A stretch of 64,000 nt of DNA from Siphonodentalium dalli (taxonomy: Eukaryota; Mollusca; Scaphopoda; Gadilida; Siphonodentaliidae): NCBI GenBank assembly GCA_032622095.1, contig CP136065.1, positions 116,537,195 to 116,601,194 on the forward strand. The letters run 5' to 3'. Numbering within the stretch: position 1 is the stretch's first letter; every line of letters starts with the position of its first letter. The notes beneath the pieces were generated by a model. That model saw only the letters and a list, made by a program, of their open reading frames with translations. It was not told where the DNA came from and searched no databases. Below are positions 14,301-29,300 of this stretch, piece by piece. The position numbers and the translations under genes were made by a program.

Positions 14301-17300
14301 TCATGACACCTATGAACCAATGAAAATGATGGGTAGTAATTTATTCCCAATTATTCTTGCATAAGAATGTACAGCTAATAAGTTCAACAAACAAATGTAT
14401 ACTCCAATAAGTATGAAACAATCAAATTCAATTCAGGTACACGGAAATGAGTAGATGTACTACAGATAATAATCACAAGGAACATGATTGACACCTTCAT
14501 TTACTCCTTCAAAATTCCGAAATCAATCAAAAACTCTCTCACTTTCCCACCAGTATACATTCACCAATGAAACACCCAAACTGTTACCCAAAATCAGTCT
14601 GCAAAAAAAAACACACACTGACTGACTGACACTCAATTACTGATGCACTAATTCACACATTCACCAATTCACTCACTGACTCATTCACTGATATAGAATA
14701 CTATCAGGGCCACTTCGATCCTAATGCGCGCAGAAAGCGACAAAATGTGTGCCATTAGTCGCACACTGTGTGCATCATTGGTAACGTGCCGAAAGCGACA
14801 GAAGTAACAAAATGTGTCGCTTTCGGTGTGTGCCTAAACATGCGATGATGTTGCATGTTTTTGGCGCTTTGAAAGTAACATGATGTGCTCATATTTTGTT
14901 GAGTTCCAAAACATGAGAAATCTCACATGTTTGTGGCACGCGACACAATTGCCAAACTGGGCATATTATTTTGTTGCTTTCACTGAGCGCGTGCCAAAAC
15001 ATGAGACATTTCGCATGTTTTGGCAAGCGCCGAATGCGAAATAACATGCATGCGACATTATTTTTGCTATAAGGAAGTGGCTCATATAGAATATTCCATA
15101 CACAGAAAGCACTCACTCACGAATTCACTCACTGATGCATGCACTCACCAATTAACTCACTGATGTACAAATGCACTCACTCACTGACACACCAATGTAC
15201 TCACTCACTGACGCCCCAATTCATTCACACATTTGCACAATAATTCCTGATTCACAAATTCACTCACTCAACATTTCAGCTTATACTCACATGTTTGACT
15301 ACATAAATCCATTCGCTGTCATTCACATTTTCTGTAACCAAATTTCCTCTCCTGGAATAAAAGTATATACAATGGAAATGAAAAAGTTTTTATCACCAGA
15401 TGAATATATATATATACACGTATGTAGTGACAGAGGTGTGTTTGTGTCTCACCCACCCCCCCCCCCCCCCCCCCCCCCCCCTATCAGGACCATAATTTTC
15501 AATATTTGGAAATTTCATGACTCAAATTCCAATAGTTGGAAATTAAAAGTAACATGTAAATCGATTTATCTAAGTGTTTCAATCAGAGTTCAAGATTTTC
15601 CAACTCCGAATTTGTGCGGGTTGTTATTTTCCTACTCGGAATTTCAGTTCTAAATACTCATCACCAGTTTTCCAATTCCGGAATTTTACAAATTGTTTTT
15701 TCCGACTCCAAATTCCATCATTTCGATTTTCCGCTGAGCGGGGAGATACTGTGGAGCTGAATAAAGTGTAAGTTGCAACGCAAAATAATAGAAGCTAAAA
15801 CACTTCAATAAAATCGAATAAATCATGACTACAATGCAAAAAAATGTCAAATTACGCTGTACGCTTGATTATCATCGATATGTTGATAACTTGCCAATTT
15901 TACAGGTTTGGACACATTGTGAAATGTGTTTAGTACTACCTCAAATAACAGGGTAGATCGATGTGGCTAATTGCGCTTAAGCGCAATAAGGACGATTTTT
16001 AATTACACTTAAGTACAATTAGCTCTTATTGTTCTTAAGCACAATAAGAATATTCCTTATTGCACTTAAGCGAAATTTTAGATTCATTATTGTGCTTAAG
16101 TGCAATAAGATATTCCTTATTGCACTTAAGCACAATAAGATATTCCTTATTGCAATTAAGCGCAATTAGATATTTACTTATTGAACTTAAGCGCAATTAG
16201 ATCTTCTCTTATTGGGCTTAAACGCAATTAGAGATTCCTTATTGCACTTAAGTTCAATTATTTATTAAATGTCAATTTGGATTCCCATACACTTGATATA
16301 AATCCTTGGATTAAATTTTGACTTGTTGAATCACATTGCGTGTGCATTCGATGGATTCATGTACATATATAGTATATACGAGTCAGTGAGGTATATCAGG
16401 CCTAATGGGATTTATAACATTTGTAGATCATGTAATAAAACACTTATTGCATTGTTTCTAAGTTGACATTATACAGTTGTTGCCCGCGATTGAGTGAGAC
16501 ACAGGGATTTGTTGGCCGCTCGAAACCTGGAATGTCACCCGAGGGCCGCCAGGCTGCAGGATGACATCCCAGGTCGAGAGCGGCGACAAATCCCAGTGTC
16601 TCATGAAAACAAGGATTACAACTGTTTTGTTATCCAGCAAATGAGTACACGCCTGCTAAATGAGTACACGCCTGCTAAATGAGTACACGCCTGCTAAATG
16701 AGTACACACCTGCTAAATGACAGGCATAAGTGCATGTGTATAGTCTTTAATCCAGTTTGAAGAGTTAATTTTAGGTTGGAATCTTCGCTTTTTATACGCC
16801 CTTTTGAAAAAAAGGCCGTATTATAGTATTGGTCTGTCCGTCAGTCCGGGCGTCCGTCCGGGCGTCCGTCCGTCCGTCCGTCCGTTAACCTGTTGTCCGG
16901 ATGATAACTTTAGTTAGAGTGAACCAAAATTAGTAAAATTTGGTATGTGAGTTTATTAGCCGAAAAGTAAGTTCAAGTTCGAATTTGGGTTGCGCCCGCC
17001 AATTTTCACCGGAGTTATGCCCCTTATTTAACGTTTTTTTACTTAGAAAATCCTTGAAATTTGTTGTCCGGATGATAACTTTAGTATAGTTTATCGGAAT
17101 GAATCCAAATTTGGTATATTACTTTCTCCCACACAGGTCAAGTTCGAACTTGGGTTCTGTCCGACCGTTTTTGGCAGAGTTATGCCCCTTTTTCGACTCA
17201 GAAAATTCAGTTTTTCTTATGTTTTTTGGTTTCCGGATGATAACTCGATTTTGGAATGTTTATACGCAAAACCCGTTTTTTTGTGGATTACATATATCAA

Positions 17301-20300
17301 AATACAGCTCAAGTCCGAATTTCGTTTTAATCCGATAATTTTTGCGAGAGTTATGGCCCCTTTTTTGACGTAATTTGACTTAGAAAATCCCTTAAATTTG
17401 TTGTCCTGATGATAACTTTAGTTAGAGTGAACCAATTTCAATCAAATTTTGTATGTGGGTTTATTAGGAGAAAAGACATCTCAAGTTCGAATTTGGGTTC
17501 CGTCCGCCAATTTTCACCGGAGTTATGCCCCTTATTTGACGTAATTTGACTTAGAAAATCCCTGAAATTTGTTGTCCGAATGATAACTTTACTAGAGCTT
17601 ATCGGATTCAATGATAATTTGGTATATTACTTTCTTCCACCAAAACACAGGTCAAGTTCAAATTTGAGTTCCGTCCGCCAATTTTTACCAGAGTTATGCC
17701 CCTTTTTTTTACCAGTTTCCGCCGACCCAAGAGAGGGCGTATATTGCACGCCCAGCGTAGCTCTTGTTAGAATACAACGTTCAAATTGTGGGTGAATTAA
17801 AAATCCATCATTGGGGCTGTTATGTTCCGGTCATTTTGCTGGTCGCATGGTGTGAATGGTTCACGGAAAGAGGAGTAAAGAAATTTCGAAGTATATTTGG
17901 TTTTGTTTTAAATGTGTTATTAAGTTCAAGAACATTAGCATGCATGTGAAACTAACATGCATTGGCCTGACAAAGGAAATTGACAACATGCAGACTGTTA
18001 CGCCACATAAGGGTATGCTTGTGGAGTCGGGGAACGTATTGCCCAGAGGAAATTGATACAAGAGCGGCTATTTGAACTTTTGAGCTTAGGACAAAAACGT
18101 ATTTGTAATGTATGTACATCATGTGTGCAATTGTCTGCAGTAGATATGAACTGCAAAATAATGTTTAATTATTTGTTCAACGGTATACATTATTGATATA
18201 AATGGAACCATGTATGTCATACAACGGATTTATTTCAGCCATAACACCATTTATGCACAATGCGTTTTAATTGCACCAATTTTTCCAACATTGAAACGAT
18301 CTTTATTGATCATATAATTAATAGTCCGCCTTTAAGACATCTGAGGTCAAAGACGCCTATCCCACGACAATGTTTCTATATATCTTCTTAGCAGACAAGA
18401 AGCTCTCTTTATTGCCAGCATTTGCCCCTTTAAGTTGTCTGAGGCCAACAGCATCTATCTCATGACACTCTATACGGGTCAATTTATCCCCATGTTTCAA
18501 TTTTCACAACCAGGTTGCAACAATTTTGGGTATATAATTAATTATTTAGTTAACGTAATTAGTAGTGCCATTTTAAGATAATTCTAATATGATTCCTTGG
18601 TACCTATATGTACGCATTTCCGAGGATCCAACCGTTCGGTCGCCTCTATAGTAAAAAAAATATTTAAAATAATTATTTTAAGTCATCTCAGTTGAACGGG
18701 ACCCTGGGTCAAATTACCCCTATATACACATTTTCAGCTCTGATGGTCGAGCTGTTTGGTCGCCAATAAGCGGACAAACAAACGAACAAAAAACTAAATT
18801 GTGTTGTATTATAGTATAGATTCATGGTTCAAGAGGTATATAAGGGGGGGGGGGCGGAATAACACCCTCATTAATCGTATAGTGTCAGCGTGGAAACCTT
18901 TGTATTCCAGTCTATATTCTCATTAGTATATTTTGCGATGTTTACATTCGTTGGATACACTACCAAACGCCCATGGTAATGGCTATCGGGTGGGTATCAG
19001 GTACCACTCACTTGAAGAAATGGAGCATACATGAGCCTTGTTCATATAGTTCTGCAAGTGGCCACCTGTCCAGCAATGGAATTGATCTACAATGAGATGG
19101 GTTATAATTGTGTAAATATCACTCTCCGAATGTTCGTCTGCTCCGCCTGGTACAACAAATAGTATACCCTTTAATGCCCCTAAATTACTATTTCTTCGGC
19201 TTCGGGAGTAAAACATATTTGAATTGAGTCGAGGAGCCCATCCATCAAAACTCAGAGTTATAATATAGTTTGACTTTTACAGAAATCAGTTATTTTTCAC
19301 TGCCTGGAAAAAATTCCACTCACTTCTTCCAGAAATAGTATAGATGTTGGCAGGAGGGGGGGGGGGGGGCATTATGAGAGGTCACGTCTCTATGTACAAT
19401 CAACCAGTGAATCAGTGGCGATCGCAAATTAATTTTGGATTATAAGATTTTAAGACGATGAAAAGTATGGCCATCAACATGCATTCAGTATATGTTATAA
19501 TTGTTGATGTTTTTTATGAATCGGTAGTCATGTTTTATTCATGCAAATAGACATATTATATGGCACCATGCTAGTATTAACAATTTTTATGGAACAGCTT
19601 CCATCTTACTCAACCCCACATTGTAAAACTAATGAAATGTGCGACATTTCCTCCACCATAACAACTGCTAAAAGACGCTGAAATTGTTCGGCCTAAAATA
19701 TTTTAACCTGAAGTTGTTTCGGACAATTTCCGTTTAGTTTAGGGGGGGGGGGGTCTGCAAAACATTTCATACACAGGCCGTAGTCATTAGGCCGTAGTCA
19801 GTAGGCCAGAAAACATGTTTTTTCTGGTGCTTGCAAATTTTTTCCTAATGGGTTTTTTCTAATTATAGACAAACACTAAATAACACTGTTTTGGTTGGAG
19901 GGTGAAAATATATGTTGCAATACTATGGAGCTTTAAGAGGGGGGTAAAGTGGCAACATTTAAATGGGGAATTCAGTGTTAATTTTCAAGACAAGTTTACT
20001 CAATATATATGAACCGTAGAATAATAGTTCATGTCTTGTTGGAATGTTTGAGCATATATCTACTGGTAACACTAAGCAGATTTTTCATTTTAGGTTTTTT
20101 TTTTTATATGGAAATATAATAAACAATGATAAACAATGGTTACCTACTTTTTAATAATGTTCAATAATATCCAGCCTGGGATGAAAATCAAAATTCCACT
20201 TCGCGTTGTCACTAGATAAGTCTTCAAACTTTCCAAAAAGTTATGATATGGTCACATGCGCTTTGTAAGGTTTGATCAATCTTTTCATAAAAAATTAACA

Positions 20301-23300
20301 CTGAATTCCCCATTCAAATGTTGCCACTTTACCTCCATCTTAATTTGTCTCAGATTAAACCGAGGTCTCAAGCCCATATATAACATCATGGACAATAAGT
20401 TTTGTGGGAATAATTTATAATTAAGTGGAGAAATATATAGCAAAAAATATATATCATTATAATATATAAAATTTATCCTGTTAATATGTAATGAACATGA
20501 TATCAGTTGTCCTGAAATAACAAGATGTGCTCCACTCAATAATGACCCAATTTGTGCAGATCCATGCATATGATACGTGTTCAACCGCTAATGCCATTTG
20601 TGATCTGAAGCCAGGTATAATCAAGAAGTTTTCAATAGTAGCATATATAGAAAAGGACAGAAAACTCTGTTAAATATCCACCCATTAGATCATAAAAGAA
20701 TTATCTGTTGCTGGTGCTCTTCACCGCTTTTCTCTCTTATTAAAGAAAACATACAGATTCGCTTCCACTTTAAATTGTACAAAAACACAAGATAGAACAA
20801 TTACACATATATATATAGATAGTGCTTTCATTCTGACCAAGTAAAGTGATCACTCTCGACATTCTCTTAAAGGTACTCAATCCAATTAAGCGGCCCTCAA
20901 TTACTATTTATTTGGCTTCAGGGGTAAAAAATATTTGATTCAAGTCGAGGAACCCACCCATCAAAGCTCAGAGTGATCAGACATAGAATTTTTAAATGTA
21001 TTATTTTTCACCACCTGGAATATGTAGTGGCCCAGTAAAAGTCGACGAGAAGAATGTATCGGACGAAATTGCAGATGAAGATGGATAACTCTAAAATCAA
21101 GTGGCTTTTTTTGTGTCAGATATTTGACAAACAGGCAAAATTTCGTTGAACAAAATGTTGATAATTAACAGGTTTTGGGCAAGTTTATACTATAGTTGAC
21201 TGGTTAGGATTAGTTTTGGGCAATGAGTCGATTCTGATAAGTGAAGCAGCATTTCAAAAAATTGTTGTTGTTGGAATCTGATGATATGGGGACCATCGAA
21301 TCGGATTGAGTACCTTTAGTAGTTAGCTTGATGGAATGCCATGTGTGTGAGGAATTTCGCCGTTGGGTCGTCGAATGGACATTAAACCCAAGGGCAACAC
21401 TGAAAACTGGAACTATACAGTGCATTACCTCAGAAATTGTATATGATCTGGTTCTGTCCCAGGTTCGTCAATATTCATGAATATCCGATAGAAATCATCT
21501 CGCTCTACCATCAGTAGTTCCATATCTGTGGCGCTCTCCACCGTTGCGGTCCGAGGATCATTGAAAATGTGGCCAACGTCCTGTCCATAACATAAACAAA
21601 TCAGAGTGTTAAAACAAGATACAATTCATCTCGTTTAAGGATTTCACCAGTGTAGCTTTCTCAATTTATATCTGCTAATCCACAGAGTATTTTTGTGAAA
21701 AGCCGTCCGTAACTGAAGTTATGCCGATTCATGCAATTGAATGTTCTATTGTGAATAAAATTAATTTGGTATGCAGTTTTACAACCATAACATGTCAAGT
21801 TATATTTTGGGTTTCGGCCGCCCATTTTTACCAGAGTTACGGACCTTTTTCCACTTCGACTTCGGGTTTTCATGGTTGCTGATGATATGTCGACTGAATG
21901 GTATGGAATTTGTGTGCATGTTTGAAATCATAAAGTCTGTACAGTCCAAGCTCGAGTTTGGGTTCTGTTCGCCAATGTTTACAAAAGTTACAGGCATTGT
22001 TCTACTTAGAAATTCTGGTTTTCTTGGTGTCCGGATGATAACTGCAGTTATAGGGTTGGTTTATCACCACCATTTGTGGTTGAACTGGCTCCAAATGCAA
22101 TCTGGCCTCGAATCGAGAATTTATCCAATGATTCTCACCATGCAGACTGATTTTTTTATTTTATTGATTTTCGCTAATAACTCCGAAGTTATGACATTTT
22201 TCTGAAATACAATTTGAAACAAACCAACTTGTGTATTATGCCACCGTGCAATATGGCGGAGCTCTTGGTTATTTTGTAATTAATTGTGCATGTGTTTATT
22301 TCAATGAATAAATCAGATAAGCGAGCTAGTGGTGAGGTATTTTTACCAAGGCATTCGACTAATATTACCAAAAATTCCCGGTACTTGAAATAATGTACAT
22401 ACTTAGTCTCCTATGATGGAGGTCAATAAACAATTCTCACTAACAACACGTGTGGATCAGCGCCATGGTAAACGCTTCGATCTGAACGATCTTTCATTTA
22501 TTCTTTGCTCTATATTATGTGCTTCAATTGGTAAAATTGCGACCCACCTCTCTTCCGCGCCACTCACCATTTTGTTTTTGTAACAAAAAAACCGGGTGAT
22601 GCCTGATTTTCATTGCTGCTGGTGGGTTTGGGTCGTGATTTCACATAATCATTGATCATACCCCGTAACATGCATAATTGTGGCAATGTATACATGGAAA
22701 TAATACACCAACTCACCTGATTTCCATTGTCATCTAGTTCGTAGAGCTGAAAGTACGGAGATATATAAGTTTAACAGTGATTGTTACTGGTATATATGAA
22801 GTTCATCTTCTTGTTTTAGACGAGATAATTATATGTAAACCAACATGAATTCACAAGAAACGATCGCGCATAATTCAAGTTGTGAACAAGCACAACACAA
22901 AAGGGTGTCATATACATTGTATTAGAAATACATCTGGTTGCGTCCCATGCACAACGTCACATTTGGTCTTCTTAATATTTCACTCATATCTATGATATTA
23001 ATTTCAGATGGTCATCCATGTGGCAGTTCACCATGCATGTAAATGGATTGTTGGTTTCCAATTAAGATTTAAAGCAAAATAAACTTGTTTCAAGATTTCT
23101 ACAGGGCACCGATTTGTAAGAATATCAGAATGAGTGTCCCATTTTTAGAAGTTGTCCCTATTCTATTCAGGATTAATTGTTACGGGGTCTGTTTTATAAA
23201 ATAGATCTTCACTTGTGAGTGTTTTGTGTAGCCACTCACTAGTTTCGTCCAGACCAGATTACGAAAGTATTAGTCAATGCTGGGTTCTAACTGACCATGG

Positions 23301-26300
23301 ATACATACATATACCCAGTTCTCGAATGGTACTCACACCAAATGTCTGTCCTTTGGTTAGTCTTGCGATTGTGGTCATGCTTGCTTCGCGTTTCTCAGCC
23401 GTCACAATAACTTTTTTCACATATGCTAGTAAAGGCAATTAAGATAGGTGAAAATAAAGTTTGAGTCAAGTAACCACATTGCTTGATTGAATGTGAACAT
23501 TACTGGCATTTATTCGTAACATTTGGGTGCCCTCATACAATTTTCACGTGAACTTATATTGAACTAAATTAATATTTCAGGAACAAAACAAACACGGAAC
23601 AAAATCAATGTTCTTACACCACGACCACCCAGGCAGAAAAAATATAAATTAAACCAATATCCAATTTCCCACCGAGTAAATTTTATTGTTAAGGGTGTGC
23701 AGCTAGAAATTTTACTGGATTGACTGAACTATACAACATATTATATCTTCACATTCATATAAATAATTATTGGATTAGCCCGTAGTGATTTCATATGTTC
23801 AAAAGAAGTTGCAGTGTGAAAAACATGAAAGAACTCACCCATCCCGGATATTATGAAGTAAAAACACTCCGGTATGTGACCCTGTCTCAGTATGGGCTTC
23901 TTGGCAATTACCCTATAGATGAATGAGAAAGAATACGTCGTAAAACAGCCAGGAACATTCTCTTTAGCTCGTGACAATTTTTTTTTTTAATCAGGATACT
24001 TTTCAAAGTCCTTTAGAATTTTTTGTTTAAGAGAAATATAAAAAGTAGTATGAAAATTTATACCCTTAGAAATAACGGTTTTATTCGAATTCGTATCACT
24101 ATATATCTTGGCCGTTGGCATTGGAAATCAGGAATTTAAGATGTGTTCAATTTTCGTAATGTTAATTGTCACACAAGAGAAAGACCATCATTATGTCGTT
24201 ATATGTCTTAACTGGACGGGGATTTACAATAATCATCATTCGCACAATGAACGACGACAGATAATTATTACGAATAGCCATTTGAATCTGTTTGAATGGT
24301 CCAAAAACATTTTCGCAGAATTGACGATTACGAGTCCGTTTGTGAGACAATCGTGTTTGCCACTCACAGTATAATCTGGTCGATAAACTAAAATTTTAGG
24401 GTCACCCTAGAACATATTTTGACTGGTTTTATACCATTTTGAAGAAGAAGATATCCTGTATAACATATCCAAAATCTGCTTTGAGCATTTTTTTTGTAAT
24501 TCAAAATGCCGTCCAAGATGCTGCCATTTTCCGTTAAGTCAGTTTGATGCAAATATAGTGAGAAAAACTTGCCATGTATTCGTCACATTTTTATGCCAAA
24601 AATGTCCAAGATGGCGGCCAAAATGGCAACCGGAAGAGGAAAATGTTACGTTTTTCTTGATATCTTTAAGATAAGTTTATGCTGTTTGAAATTAACTGGC
24701 TGAGAATTGTTACTTTATTTTCTATTTGGCATGTTAACTGACAATAGGAACAATGAAATATGCCATTCATTGGGTCCCCCACCCCTTCCGATCACCACTC
24801 AAAACTCCCATTGTATAGAACGCCGTATAACATTTCACAAAACAATCACAATTGGTATTCTAGTCATATTTCACCAAGAAATGGGAAGAACTGTGCAATG
24901 TAAGTTACGCATTCTATTTCTTATGGATATTCCAACTGAATGGTACCATAATGTTCACTTTGGCTCAAAATGGCGGCCAAAATATAAAAAATGGTAAATA
25001 TTGCACCAGCGTGTCATGTAACCGATTATAAAATGTGGTTGACGAACAGACTTGACTATTCTGTCTTATATACATTGAATACTTACATTTCTGATTCAAC
25101 TTGATTAATGTTTTACTATTTTAACCTCTGAAGTTACCAGAGGTTAAATGTGTCACACTGTGGTGACAGAGTAGGAGTAGCCACATAAAATGAACACCTC
25201 TCAGTTCCGTTTCAACATTCTGCCCATTTCCGTTCAAAACATGGACAGAATCCCAAAAGAAGTTTTCAGCAAAATCCACACTGCATCTCTTAAAATGAAC
25301 CTGTCATGCCTCATAAGGTACTGGGACATCCAGAATAGAAAATTTAGTTGATTAAGTAGCATGTTTAATAGGCAAGTGAGTCACAATCTGCTACCTTTTC
25401 GAAACAGCAGATAATAATGTTCGGAATATATGTGACAAATAAACTTTTCACCAAATCTGGTTGCCATTTTGCAAGCCATCTTGAGCATTTTTTTCTAAAA
25501 CACCTCACTGTATATAAGGCAGAATAGTCAATTGTGTACACCACAACTTGTAAGCGGTTGCATGGCACGTTGGGACAATATTTACCATTTTCCATATTTT
25601 GGTCTTCACTTTGGCAGCCGTTTTGAGTCAACGTGACAATTTTGGTGCCATTGACTTGGAATATCCATAAAAAAAATAGAAATGTAAAATCGATTTTTTT
25701 GATTGATTGGAAGGGGTGGGGACCACGTGAGTGGCATATTTAATTGCTCCAATGGTCAGCTAACATGCTAAATACAAAATAAAGTCACAATTATCAACCA
25801 TGCAGTTCCAAAAAGGCAGAAACCTATCTTAAAGATATTAGTAAAAAAACGTAAACAATTCCACTTCCGGCCGCCATTCTGGCGGCCATCTTGGACCAGC
25901 AGTTCCAGTTTTGGCACAAAAAGGTGACGTTATGTCTTAAATGTATACATTAATTTGTATACATATGAACAAATTTTCTCACTATAATTGCATCTAACTG
26001 ACTTAACGGAAAATGGCAGCCATCTAGGACGCCATCTTGAATTACAGAATGTTCTCAAAGCGGATTTTAGCGGATTTTGGATATGTTATAGAGGATATAT
26101 TTCTCTTCAAAATGGTATACAAACCAACTTAGTCCAAATTTGTTTTATGTCAAACCTTTTATCGACCAGACTAGTAATTATGTTACCGAATGTGAACTGG
26201 AAGTCACGGTATATATATGTTCTTCGCGTGAGAACACCCTAACCTACCCATGTAGCCCTAGCCCTAACCCTAATAGCTGTAGAGAATGGAGCTAGTGGTG

Positions 26301-29300
26301 TGTGGTTTCGTTTATTCTTACATGAAGGATATACCGAAGTCACGGACTGTGAAATCTAACTTCGAAATTAGTTACGTTTTTCCAAATTTACAGCTTGGCG
26401 TTAGCCGTTTGAACGGGAACTTGTGTTTCGCAACCTACATATTGCCCAGGTTTAGTCAGACGTACGTATAACTTGTAACGTGTGTTGCCATTGTCAACGG
26501 AAGTCACGTGGCCAGATCGCCTACACGAATACGGTCAAGCCGTATAAAGTTTTTTGTGTATAGCATACGAAACTTGTAGCGAAGAGGAAAAATCCAATGT
26601 TCTAAAAACCCAGTGAACGACGGACACTGTGCTGGCGGTGTGAGAATGGAATCTTCCTGCACAAAGGGAGCTTATTTTGACTGAACCCTATTAAATGTAT
26701 ATCGGTGGTCGTAGCATGTCCACACCACCGACTATTGTTTACAATTGTTCCTACATGTTAAACCGAGATATATAAACGTGTATGTTTGGCGCCGTAAAAT
26801 CACGTGACTTTTCCCACCTGGTACACCTTCATAACAATATACCGTGGTAACACACGTTACAAGTTACACATATATGTGTGGATAACTTAAACATGGCTTA
26901 TTACTCCACGCAAACATCATGTGGGTATAGCATAAATGTCAAAGACACACACCAGTAAAATCGTTACTCACGAAGTGTACCACGCCACACCGCATAGCTT
27001 CTCCTGAGTGTCTACGGGATACTCTGATAATGATTCGAGAGCTTGAAGAGCATGGAGAACCTTCAAACATAAACAATATCGAAATACTTGTAATATACGT
27101 CATAACTTAATCTTGATTAAAGATGGTGTACACATATCTATACATGCAGTTATGCTTCTATTGCTTCGTCGGTAAACATAAATCTCACTGTGTACGAACT
27201 GTTACATCGGAAGTCGTTCTATATATCGCCGGTACGGTATTCTGATGGTTCTTGACTGATTTGTTACGGTTCCTTGTGATTAAAAATAATCATTTTCGGG
27301 ACAAAATCACGCATAATTATAGATATCTTGAATGTACTATACTTTCCTGAATGAACAAAGGCTGCAGAACCTGAACTCTAGATCACAATTAACTCAGAAT
27401 TAGCGAGTTAACGCGTAAATATGAACATGTTATCACTGAAAATCAAGCCACGTAAACGCAATTCCTTTGTTTTTTGGTAGCGTATAAAATATAACAACGC
27501 ATTCTGAACACGAACGCTGAGTGTAAAGTATACCCGTGTACCCGTGTTATTCTTCTGTAAAATAGCTGAGAAAATATCCCGATAGCGCAGTATAGCGGTT
27601 GATAATTTGGAACAGTAGCCTTATTCAAACGAATTATGCACTTTGGTCCGAATATTGTCTTGGTATCTGACATTTTAAACCAGAAAATAACTGTAGCTTA
27701 TGTCATTTACATAATACAACAGGTATATTAAAAATAATACAATAAATACCTAATAATATTAGTTAGTGAGATATTAATTGACAGAAACCAAATATTGAAA
27801 GTCCCAAGGGGTCTAATATCATAATCATGATGCCTACATAAATAACCAATGTTAACAGAAATCTACTCTCAGGAGATTATGAGATGTTATTCATTTAATT
27901 AATACAGGGCCATTATTGAAAGATCCAGGTGGGACAATGTTTCGATGCCAGCATAAACATATTTATTCCTCTAAAGTCCCGCCTAAGGGACATTTACGCA
28001 TGTTTGTCGCCCAGACATGAACATATCTTATGAAATCACGTTCAACTGAATCATTGATATGTTATGGCTTGGCCGGGGGATATGAATGGTGGGGAGGGGC
28101 GGGGTGGAGCTTGGACAGGGATGGGTGCTCAATTGGTGTATGCCCCAAACTTTGGTCAAATTTTTCAACAGTTACACGTTTAACGTGTAATTGTCGGCCT
28201 CGCTCATTTAAAATAATATAACAATATTCAATTCCTATCTAATCATCGGGGCCGACTTCTCTCAGGTCGACTTCGCGTCGGGTCGTCTTCGTATTCACAC
28301 TGACCAACCGTTTCCCCGTTGTGGTGTGCGTTTGGCCGTTGTGGTGTGGCGAAACGCCGTTGTGCGGTGTTTTTGGCGAAATTCGCAAGCGGGTAGGGGA
28401 GGGCTGATCACCAAAATCGGGATGGGGAGTTAATGTGCATATTTATTATAATGAGACCCCCACAGCCCTGAAGAAGGATATTATACCCAACGAATGAGCG
28501 CTTCCCTGGCTCTCTGTTTGTGTATACGACTGAGAAATAGCCTACACAAAATGCCAGGATGGGCATTCTGACCATGGTTCCTCGAGATGAAAGCCTCATT
28601 TGCTCACCCCTGAACACAATTTGACACCTCGCTGGTATTCTCCACGTAAGAAAAATTATCCCCGATCATGCTGGTAACGGCCACAACTCTCCAGTGGCCT
28701 AAATATTCAATAAAATCCCAATCGAAGTGGGTCAATAGCAGCGAAAAAATAGCAACGCCGTTGTGGTTTTAATGGCAACAACGTTGTGGTCGGGCTGGTT
28801 TTTCGATTTTCGGCGATCGTGCAGTATTTTGATGTTTTTGAGACCAGAACAAGGTGTTTCACGCCTATTTCGTATTGTGTATCCAAAATATTACATGTAT
28901 TATCCGTATAAGCAATGTTTACTCGTGCATACATGACGCGTAACCTGTCCCCATAAACACGTTTTTGTGCTTCAAATCGAACAAGTCATGCATTTTTCAC
29001 AGCCAGTTATGAGGTGTTATGAACTGCCCGTTAATTGTCCATATATGCGGGACATTAATCTTCATTTTGACTTATATATGCTGTATGGTTTTGGTATATT
29101 TAGTGTGAATATACGACCGAAAAGTTGGTTGAAATTCTGTATATCAGGTGGATAGATATTTCTCATTGTATTCACCCGTGCCATGATATGTAACCTCATA
29201 ATGGCCTTCGATATGATGATTGCTGTTTAAAATAGTCAGACAGAATACTAAAATACAGAGTTTATGTTATAATAGACTTACATCAATCATAAATATATCG

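Noticed and set aside
15969-16260. CRISPR-like array
   Set aside because: Units are themselves the repeats with no unique spacers, and the genome is eukaryotic.
27443-27673. 76-codon ORF as a transposase remnant of the 8-bp-TSD element
   Set aside because: No recognisable DDE, BED or THAP motif.
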